This document shows, one piece after another, positions 31,822 to 37,954 of a DNA stretch of 37,954 nt. The translations under genes were made by a program, and so were the position numbers. Location: contig CABXRG010000009.1 in NCBI GenBank assembly GCA_902514615.1, forward strand, positions 1-37,954, written 5' to 3'. Position 1 is the first letter of the stretch. Every line of letters begins with the position of its first letter. The DNA is from an uncultured Bacteroidota bacterium. GTDB lineage: Bacteria; Bacteroidota; Bacteroidia; Flavobacteriales; Flavobacteriaceae. The notes beneath the pieces were generated by a model that was not told where the DNA came from, did not search any database, and worked only from the letters and a program-made list of their open reading frames with translations.

Positions 31822-34100
31822 TTGTTCTTAATTTTTCTTTGATTTGCATCTATAACCGATATAGCAGACATATTTACTATCTCATCAACAGATGCCCCTA
31901 GCTGAAGAATATGAATTGGTTGGTTTAACCCAATAAGAATAGGTCCAACAGAAACTGCATTATCAAGCTCTTTGATAGTTTTATATGTAATGTTTGCAGA
32001 ATCAAGATTTGGAAAAATAAAAGTATTTACTTTTTTTCCATTTAAAATTGAAAACGGGAATCTATTTTTTAACATTTCTCTGTTTAGAGCAAAATCTGAT
32101 TGAATAGGACCGTCTACAATTAACTCGGGATTATCTTCATGTAATATTTTGACTGCTTTAGATATTTTTTTTGCCTCATCAAAGTCAGAGGATCCAAAGT
32201 TAGAATATGAAAGAATTGCAATAACTGGTTTAATCCCAAACATATTTACAATTTTTGCAGTATTTATAGTGATTTTTGCAATTTCTTTATAAGATGGGTT
32301 AATATTCAAGGATGTATCTGAACAAAATAATGGTCCTTGTTTTGTTATCATTAAATTTGTAGCTGCAACTTTCTCAACATCTGGTGATTTTCCTATCGAA
32401 TTTATTAATGGGATAAAAACTGAAGGATAGCTTTTGGAATATCCAGATAACATACAGTCAGCATCACCATTTTCAACCATCATAGCTCCAAAATAATCTC
32501 TTCCTCTTAAAAGTCTCTTCACATCATCTAAAGTTTTACCTTTTCTTCTAAGTTTTTTAAATAAGGTTTGAGAATATTTATCAATCAAATCTTTATTTAT
32601 TTTATCTGTTGGATCAATAATCTGAAGATCTTCATTAAAATCTATAGATTCCATTAATTCTTCAATTATTTTTTTTCCACCTAATAAAATAGGTTCTGCT
32701 ATTTTCTCTTCGTAGCAAATTTGGGCAGCTTTTAAAACATCGAGATGATCTGCTTCAGTAAACACAAGTTTTTTCTCTTTTACTTTTCTAGCTCTTCTAT
32801 GAATAATTCTTATTAACTTCTGATTATTACCCAATCTCTCGTCTAATATTTGAGTGTATTTATCCCAATCTGTAATTGGTTCTTTTGCAACTCCTGATTT
32901 AATTGCAGCTTTAGCAACTGCAGGAGGAATTTCAGATATTAACCTAGGGTCAAAAGGTTTTGGAATAATATAATCTTTACCAAAATTTAGTTTTGTTTCG
33001 TCATAGGCTATATTAACTTGCTCTGGAACAGGCTTTTTAGCCAACTCGGCTAAAGCAATTACAGCAGCTTTTTTCATTTCTTCATTAATTTTTGTAGCTC
33101 TTACATCTAAAGCTCCTCTAAAAATAAATGGAAAACCAAGAACATTATTTACTTGATTTGGCAAGTCGGATCTCCCTGTTGCAAAAATTATATCATCTCT
33201 AACAGACATTGCCTTGTCATAGTTTATCTCAGGATCAGGATTAGCCATAGCAAAAACAATTGGATCATTAGACATGGTCTTTAGCATTTTCTTTGTTACA
33301 ATATTAGCCATGGATAAACCTATAAACACATCAGAATTAACCATAGCTTCTTCAAGGGTTTTTATGTCTCTATTTGTTGCAAAGTATTTTTTTTCTTTTG
33401 TAAGACCATCTCTTAAATTACTTATAACACCTTTACTATCAGTCATTACAATATTTTTAAGTTTTGCTCCAAATGATATATATAATTTTGTACATGCAAT
33501 TGCTGCAGCACCAGCACCTGAAACAACAATTTTTACATCTTCAATTTTTTTATCTACAAGTTCAAGAGCATTTAGTAAAGCTGCAGCTGATATGATTGCT
33601 GTTCCATGTTGATCATCATGCATGACAGGTATATCAAGCTGATTAACTAATTCTTTTTCAATTTTAAACGCTTCTGGAGCTTTTATATCTTCAAGATTTA
33701 TTCCTCCAAAAGTTGATGAAATTGATTTAACTACTTCAATAAACTTATCAGGATCTTTTTCATTTATTTCAATATCAAAAACATCGATGTCAGCAAAAAT
33801 TTTGAATAAAAGAGCTTTACCTTCCATGACAGGTTTTGAAGCATCGGGACCAATATCTCCTAGACCAAGGACAGCTGTACCGTTAGATATGACTGCAACT
33901 AAATTTGATTTATTTGTATACTTATATACATTAGAAGGATCCTTTTCTATTTCTTGACAAGGAATGGCAACTCCAGGAGAATATGCAATAGCTAAGTCTC
34001 TTTGTGAATTGTATTTTTTTGTTGGTACAACTTCAATTTTACCTGGTTTAGGTTTAGCATGATAAACTAGTGATTCTCTCCTTTCTCTATTCTTTCCCAT
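31818..34100 (-). CDS. maeB: NADP-dependent malic enzyme (MaeB, with phosphotransacetylase-like domain)
   Basis: This 760-residue enzyme oxidatively decarboxylates malate to pyruvate, producing NADPH. The malic domain (about 1-420) has AYSPGVAIPCQEI, VISNGTAVLGLGDIGP, metal-binding FDIEINEKDP, HDDQHGTAII and the dinucleotide loop GAGAAAIACTKLY. The C-terminal phosphotransacetylase-like domain (about 430-760) contains PILLGG, GRDYFGAMMVENGDADCMLSG and DGPIQSDFALN; in MaeB it is regulatory and binds acetyl-CoA rather than catalysing transfer. The length is normal for the hybrid form. It sits between ruvB and ruvA, overlapping ruvA by 4 nt, with its own candidate promoter 16 nt before the ATG. 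Confidence 0.96.
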   Translation of the reverse strand: MGKNRERRESLVYHAKPKPGKIEVVPTKKYNSQRDLAIAYSPGVAIPCQEIEKDPSNVYKYTNKSNLVAVISNGTAVLGLGDIGPDASKPVMEGKALLFKIFADIDVFDIEINEKDPDKFIEVVKSISSTFGGINLEDIKAPEAFKIEKELVNQLDIPVMHDDQHGTAIISAAALLNALELVDKKIEDVKIVVSGAGAAAIACTKLYISFGAKLKNIVMTDSKGVISNLRDGLTKEKKYFATNRDIKTLEEAMVNSDVFIGLSMANIVTKKMLKTMSNDPIVFAMANPDPEINYDKAMSVRDDIIFATGRSDLPNQVNNVLGFPFIFRGALDVRATKINEEMKKAAVIALAELAKKPVPEQVNIAYDETKLNFGKDYIIPKPFDPRLISEIPPAVAKAAIKSGVAKEPITDWDKYTQILDERLGNNQKLIRIIHRRARKVKEKKLVFTEADHLDVLKAAQICYEEKIAEPILLGGKKIIEELMESIDFNEDLQIIDPTDKINKDLIDKYSQTLFKKLRRKGKTLDDVKRLLRGRDYFGAMMVENGDADCMLSGYSKSYPSVFIPLINSIGKSPDVEKVAATNLMITKQGPLFCSDTSLNINPSYKEIAKITINTAKIVNMFGIKPVIAILSYSNFGSSDFDEAKKISKAVKILHEDNPELIVDGPIQSDFALNREMLKNRFPFSILNGKKVNTFIFPNLDSANITYKTIKELDNAVSVGPILIGLNQPIHILQLGASVDEIVNMSAISVIDANQRKIKNK

Positions 34101-34116
34101 AAAGGTGAATTATGAT

Positions 34117-34124
34117 CAAATATA
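34117..34124 (-). promoter_or_regulatory. Candidate -7 promoter element for maeB-ruvA-gcvH
   Basis: Minus-strand TATATTTG matches TAnnTTTG exactly and leaves 16 nt to the maeB ATG, in the 29-nt gap after ruvB. Confidence 0.45.
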
Positions 34125-34129
34125 AATTA

Positions 34130-35128
34130 TTAATTAAATAAATTATTCTGATTATTTTTATTTCTTCCCAAATGATTATATCCTTTTTCAGTGACTTGCC
34201 TCCCCCTTGGAGTTCTAATAATAAAGCCTTGCTGAACAAGAAATGGTTCATAGACCTCTTCTATAGTTTCTGTGTTCTCAGATAACGACGTTGCAAGTGT
34301 TGATATACCAACAGGTCCCCCATTATAATTATCAACTATTGTCCTTAATATTTTATTATCCATTTCATCTAATCCATTCTTATCAACATTCAACGAGGTT
34401 AGTGCAAATTTTGTAATTTCTAAATCAATTTTACCATTACTTTTTATTTGAGCAAAGTCTCGAACTCTTCTCAAAAGAGAGTTTGAAATTCGCGGAGTAC
34501 CTCGACTTCTTCTAGCTATTTCAAAACAAGATTTCTTATCTATCTCTAATTTTAAAATATCTGAACTTCTTTCTACAATTTCAGTTAACAATTTATCATC
34601 ATAGTGTTCAAGTCTGTTAGAAATTGCAAATCTTTCCCTCATCGGATTCGTCAAAAATCCTGACCTAGTTGTAGCACCTACAAGGGTAAAAGGATTTAAA
34701 TTTAACTGAACAGTTCTTGCATTTGGTCCAGATTCAATCATAATATCAATTTTATAATCTTCCATTGCAGAATAAAGATATTCTTCAATAATAGGACTTA
34801 GTCTATGGATTTCATCAATAAAAAGAATGTCTCTCTCTTCAAGATTTGTGAGAAGACCTGCTAAGTCACCCGGCTTATCAATTACAGGACCAGAAGTTAC
34901 TTTTAAACCAACTTTTAGTTCATTAGCCAAAATATGTGCTAATGTAGTCTTTCCTAATCCGGGTGGTCCATGAAATAATGTGTGATCTAATGCATCTTCT
35001 CTTTGATTAGAAGCTTCAACAAAGATTTTTAGGTTACTAATTATTGATTGTTGACCAATAAAGTCTTCAAAGCTAAGAGGTCTTAGTGCTTTATCAAAAT
35101 CATTGTCTCTTTCGTGATTAGTATCCAT
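34130..35128 (-). CDS. ruvB: Holliday junction branch migration ATPase RuvB
   Basis: RuvB forms hexameric AAA+ rings that drive branch migration with RuvA. The 332-residue protein shows Walker A HGPPGLGKTT (about 53-62), Walker B FIDEIHRL (about 103-110), sensor 1 in LVGATTRSGFLTNPMRERF, the sensor 2/arginine region RSRGTPRISNSLLRRVRDF, and the C-terminal winged helix (YNGGPVGISTLATSLSE, then QGFIIRTPRGR). It is complete. It follows the subunit I gene by 46 nt on the same strand and has its own TATATTTG element very close to the ATG. Confidence 0.97.
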   Translation of the reverse strand: MDTNHERDNDFDKALRPLSFEDFIGQQSIISNLKIFVEASNQREDALDHTLFHGPPGLGKTTLAHILANELKVGLKVTSGPVIDKPGDLAGLLTNLEERDILFIDEIHRLSPIIEEYLYSAMEDYKIDIMIESGPNARTVQLNLNPFTLVGATTRSGFLTNPMRERFAISNRLEHYDDKLLTEIVERSSDILKLEIDKKSCFEIARRSRGTPRISNSLLRRVRDFAQIKSNGKIDLEITKFALTSLNVDKNGLDEMDNKILRTIVDNYNGGPVGISTLATSLSENTETIEEVYEPFLVQQGFIIRTPRGRQVTEKGYNHLGRNKNNQNNLFN

Positions 35129-35133
35129 TAGTT

Positions 35134-35141
35134 CAAATATA
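35134..35141 (-). promoter_or_regulatory. Candidate -7 promoter element for ruvB
   Basis: Minus-strand TATATTTG matches TAnnTTTG, leaving only 5 nt before the ruvB ATG at 35128. If used, the transcript would be leaderless or nearly so. Confidence 0.42.
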
Positions 35142-35174
35142 CACTAATTGTAATATTTGAGGAATAGATATAAC

Positions 35175-37034
35175 TTAATGTTGCAGCTCTTTTTCCCCTT
35201 TTTTTAAAGGAACATTTTGTGGAATAAAGTCTTCCTTAGATCCAGGTTTAGAGTAGTCATAAGGCCATCTAAATACATGAGGAATTTTACCAGGCCAATT
35301 ACCATGCATATGCTTAATTGGAGCTGTCCATTCTAAAGTGTTTGATTTCCATGGATTCTTCTCAGATTTTTTACCATAAAACATACTACTAATGAAATTA
35401 TATAAGAATACCAGTTGCGCGGCTCCGGCTAATAAGGCAAATAATGTAATAACTACATTTATATTTGCTACATCATCAAAATAAGGGAAATTAGTGTTTG
35501 TGTAATATCTTCTAGGCAGACCTGCCATTCCTACAAAGTGCATAGGAAAAAATACACCGTAAGCACTAATTGCTGTTATCCAAAAATGGATATAACCTAA
35601 ATTTTTATTCATCATTCTACCAAACATTCTTGGATACCAATGATACACTCCCGCAAATAATCCATAAAGAGCTGAAATACCCATTACTAAATGAAAATGA
35701 GCAACTACAAAATATGTATCATGTAAGTTTATATCCAGAGCACTGTCACCTAAAATTATACCAGTAAGCCCACCGGATATAAAAGTAGAAACAAGGCCTA
35801 TAGCAAACAACATACCAGGATTAAATTGAATATTACCTTTCCAAATAGTAGTTATATAATTAAAAGCTTTTACAGCTGACGGTATAGCTATCAGCAATGT
35901 AGTAAATGTAAAGACTGATCCTAGAAAAGGATTCATCCCAGTTATAAACATATGGTGACCCCAGACAATAGTTGATAAAAATGCAATAGCTAAAATTGAT
36001 CCAACCATAGCTCTATATCCAAAGATTGGTTTACGAGCATTAGTAGATATTACTTCTGATGCAATTCCTAAAGCTGGTAAAAGAACAATGTATACTTCGG
36101 GGTGTCCTAAAAACCAGAACAAGTGTTCAAAAAGAACAGGTGATCCTCCTTGATAGTGAAGCACCTCTCCTTGGATGAATATATCAGACAAGAAAAAAGA
36201 TGTCCCGAAACTCCTATCCATAATTAGTAAAAGTGCTGCAGATAAAAGAACTGGAAAAGATACAACTCCTATTATGGCAGTAACTAAAAAAGCCCAAATA
36301 GTTAAAGGTAATCTAGTCATTGTCATTCCCTCTGTTCTGAGGTTAAGAACAGTAACTATATAGTTCAGAGCAGCCAAAAGAGATGAAGCTATAAAAAGTG
36401 CCATTGATACTAACCAGAGTGTCATTCCAGCGGCTGATCCAGGCTGAGCTTGTGGAAGTGCACTTAGTGGTGGGTATATTGTCCAACCCGCAGCTGCAGG
36501 TCCTGCTTCAACAAAAAGTGATGCTATCATTACAGCAGATGAAAGAAAGAATAGCCAATATGAAATCATATTTAAGAATCCTGAAGCCATATCTCTTGCA
36601 CCAATTTGAAGTGGAATTAATAGGTTACTAAATGTTCCACTAAGTCCTGCTGTTAATACAAAAAACACCATAATAGTACCATGAATTGTAACTAGAGCTA
36701 AATATACATTTGGATCCATTACACCATCTGTCGCCCATTTTCCTAGAAGTACATCAAAAATACCGAATGACTCTTCTGGCCATGCTAGTTGAAGCCTAAA
36801 TAGTAAAGACATTGCAATACCAACTATACCCATAATAAGTCCAGTTATAAGGTATTGCTTTGAGATCATTTTATGATCTATACTGAAAATATATTTAGTA
36901 ATAAATGTTTCCTTATGATGGTGATCATGTCCATGATCGTCATGAGGTTCAACTATAATATCTTTTCTCTCAGTAACATCAACTTCGATATCTGTTCCAA
37001 CTATTTTTGCTCTACTGTTATTTTTTTGTGCCAT
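35175..37034 (-). CDS. ctaD: Cytochrome c oxidase subunit I
   Basis: This is the 619-residue catalytic subunit of an aa3-type heme-copper oxidase. The heme a ligands are H118 (VTIHGT) and H448. The CuB ligands are H311 in GHPEVY, whose Y315 would form the cross-link, plus H360/H361 in WGHHMF. The heme a3 ligand is H446 (VVAHFHLVMG). E313 in HPEV marks an A1-type D-channel. Twelve or more transmembrane helices follow a cytosolic N-terminus with a His/Asp-rich stretch (HDDHGHDHHH, 31-40). That stretch is common in Bacteroidota and might bind metal. It follows the subunit II gene by 12 nt. Genes for subunits III and IV lie 7 kb downstream, beyond ruvB to ctaB. Confidence 0.97.
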   Translation of the reverse strand: MAQKNNSRAKIVGTDIEVDVTERKDIIVEPHDDHGHDHHHKETFITKYIFSIDHKMISKQYLITGLIMGIVGIAMSLLFRLQLAWPEESFGIFDVLLGKWATDGVMDPNVYLALVTIHGTIMVFFVLTAGLSGTFSNLLIPLQIGARDMASGFLNMISYWLFFLSSAVMIASLFVEAGPAAAGWTIYPPLSALPQAQPGSAAGMTLWLVSMALFIASSLLAALNYIVTVLNLRTEGMTMTRLPLTIWAFLVTAIIGVVSFPVLLSAALLLIMDRSFGTSFFLSDIFIQGEVLHYQGGSPVLFEHLFWFLGHPEVYIVLLPALGIASEVISTNARKPIFGYRAMVGSILAIAFLSTIVWGHHMFITGMNPFLGSVFTFTTLLIAIPSAVKAFNYITTIWKGNIQFNPGMLFAIGLVSTFISGGLTGIILGDSALDINLHDTYFVVAHFHLVMGISALYGLFAGVYHWYPRMFGRMMNKNLGYIHFWITAISAYGVFFPMHFVGMAGLPRRYYTNTNFPYFDDVANINVVITLFALLAGAAQLVFLYNFISSMFYGKKSEKNPWKSNTLEWTAPIKHMHGNWPGKIPHVFRWPYDYSKPGSKEDFIPQNVPLKKGEKELQH

Positions 37035-37046
37035 ATTAGTCTTTGT

Positions 37047-37954
37047 CTATTGAACGAATTCTTTAAATGTTTGTTGTTCATCAATCCATTTATTAAAACT
37101 TTCTTCCGTCTCAACAATAATTTTCATTTGCATGTTGTAGTGTGACGCACCACATATTTTATTACATAAAAGTAAAAAATCAAATTCATATGGATCAAGA
37201 GGAAAATCACCACTTGCAACTAACTCTTCACTTTTATCAAATCTAATTTTATTAATTTTTTTAACCTTTTCAACAATTTCAGGTCTTAATCTCATATCCT
37301 GAGTTGTAACATTTGGAATAAAAGCAAACTGATTTATCATTCCTGGAACTGCATTCATTTGAGCTCTAAAGTGAGGCATAAAAGCAGAATGAATAACATC
37401 CTGAGATCTTATTCGAAAAACAACTTCACGATCAACAGGTAAATGAAGTTCTTGAACTACGATATCATCATCTCCATTTCTGTCAGTTGGATCAATTCCA
37501 ACTAAATTTTTTCCATCAAAATCTTGAAGAAATCTAACATTTGCATCTCCCAAAACGCCATCATCTCCAGCATATCTTGCTTTCCAATTAAATTGTTGAG
37601 CATAAAGTTCAATAACTAAAGCTTCCTCATTTTCTTCAATTGTCATAATGTCTACCCAAGTAAATAGTCCATAAAGAATTAAACCAGCTAAAGCTATAGT
37701 CGGAATTATTGTCCATATACCTTCCAAAAAGTTACTATCAGCAAAGAATAGTGCTTTTCTCTTTTTATTACCTCTATATTTAAAAGCAAAGTAGTGAAGT
37801 AAGGCTTGAGTAATTGTTTGAACAAAAAATATTACAGAAAATGAAAACCATAGAAGTTTATCATAATTTTCACCATGAACTGATGCTGATTCTGGAAGAA
37901 TTACATCCCCATATTGAAAAAATGAAAAAATGGTTAATGCATAAATAAATATCA
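37047..37954 (-). CDS. ctaC: Cytochrome c oxidase subunit II (5' end beyond window)
   Basis: The reading frame is open to the window edge, so about 302 C-terminal residues are visible and the true start lies outside. Two membrane helices (around QYGDVILPES, then LLWFSFSVIFFVQTITQAL and IWTIIPTIALAGLILYGLF) precede the cupredoxin domain. The CuA site is H in DVIHSAFMPHFRAQMNAVPG plus CNKICGASHYNM: two Cys, His and Met are present, but the usual Glu of CxExC is Lys, as in other Bacteroidota. There is no fused cytochrome c domain. It receives electrons from cytochrome c and passes them to subunit I, encoded 12 nt downstream. A start at the TTG at 37727 would remove both helices' lead-in and is not credible. 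Confidence 0.94.
   Translation of the reverse strand, partial: IFIYALTIFSFFQYGDVILPESASVHGENYDKLLWFSFSVIFFVQTITQALLHYFAFKYRGNKKRKALFFADSNFLEGIWTIIPTIALAGLILYGLFTWVDIMTIEENEEALVIELYAQQFNWKARYAGDDGVLGDANVRFLQDFDGKNLVGIDPTDRNGDDDIVVQELHLPVDREVVFRIRSQDVIHSAFMPHFRAQMNAVPGMINQFAFIPNVTTQDMRLRPEIVEKVKKINKIRFDKSEELVASGDFPLDPYEFDFLLLCNKICGASHYNMQMKIIVETEESFNKWIDEQQTFKEFVQ

Noticed and set aside
37144-37170. CuA motif of subunit II lacking the CxExC Glu, considered as inactivation
   Set aside because: CuA is liganded by the backbone carbonyl of that residue, both Cys, two His and Met are present, and CNKIC is common in Bacteroidota subunit II.
1-37954. Defence system, prophage, insertion sequence or biosynthetic cluster
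   Set aside because: Every sizeable frame resolves to core or membrane/respiratory families. No transposase, integrase, toxin-antitoxin, nuclease-helicase or synthase gene was seen, nor any abrupt change in base composition.

Overview
This is an AT-rich, gene-dense chromosomal stretch from a member of the Bacteroidota, most likely a marine Flavobacteriia with a small genome. The support is a carboxypeptidase-regulatory-domain TonB receptor, an acidic flavobacterial-type TonB, MaeB next to RuvA, the BamA/OmpH locus, CuA written as CNKIC in cytochrome oxidase subunit II, almost no Shine-Dalgarno sequences, and repeated TAnnTTTG promoter elements. I see no rRNA, insertion sequence, prophage, CRISPR array or integron. 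No gap between genes exceeds 300 bases. Many neighbours overlap by 1, 4, 8 or 14 nt.

Layout. 1-2932 (-): a putative TIM-barrel sugar isomerase/epimerase with a Tat-like signal, followed by a TonB-dependent receptor cut by the window edge. 3026-3779: a HAD phosphatase (+) and a convergent tRNA-Leu(CAA) (-). 3881-10939 (+): a housekeeping run of prs, rplY, pth, ribF, serS, rsmA, mgtE and arsC. 10931-12900 (-): pdxJ, an alpha/beta hydrolase and a GNAT acetyltransferase. 12968-17641 (+): nadK, uppS, bamA and an ompH/skp chaperone, covering envelope biogenesis. 17651-24009 (-): a five-gene tripartite ABC efflux system (ATPase, two MacB-like permeases, HlyD-type adaptor, TolC) with tsaB at its tail. 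24158-25004 (-): a five-helix membrane protein and a winged-helix regulator. 25059-37954 (-): the respiratory block. It holds cytochrome c oxidase subunits II and I, then ruvB, maeB, ruvA, gcvH and tonB, then heme O synthase, two subunit III proteins, subunit IV, a cysteine-free Sco-like protein, a true Sco copper chaperone, a DUF420 protein and a 70-residue membrane protein.

How the genes work together. The last block supplies the catalytic core of an aa3-type oxidase, heme O for heme A synthesis, CuA metallation (Sco) and accessory membrane factors. The 12.9-17.6 kb unit joins undecaprenyl phosphate supply to outer-membrane protein insertion and periplasmic chaperoning.

Most interesting points. 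(1) At two loci where, from memory, other Bacteroidota carry type IX secretion genes (sprA/sov between ruvA and gcvH; porG between nadK and uppS), the flanking genes here are only 2 and 6 nt apart, which suggests loss of that system. (2) A Sco-fold protein with no Cys and no His sits directly before the true Sco. (3) A perfect 16-bp palindrome overlaps the promoter of the membrane-protein/winged-helix pair. (4) Several TAnnTTTG elements lie so close to start codons that the mRNAs may be leaderless. I found no clearly new multi-gene defence or mobile system.
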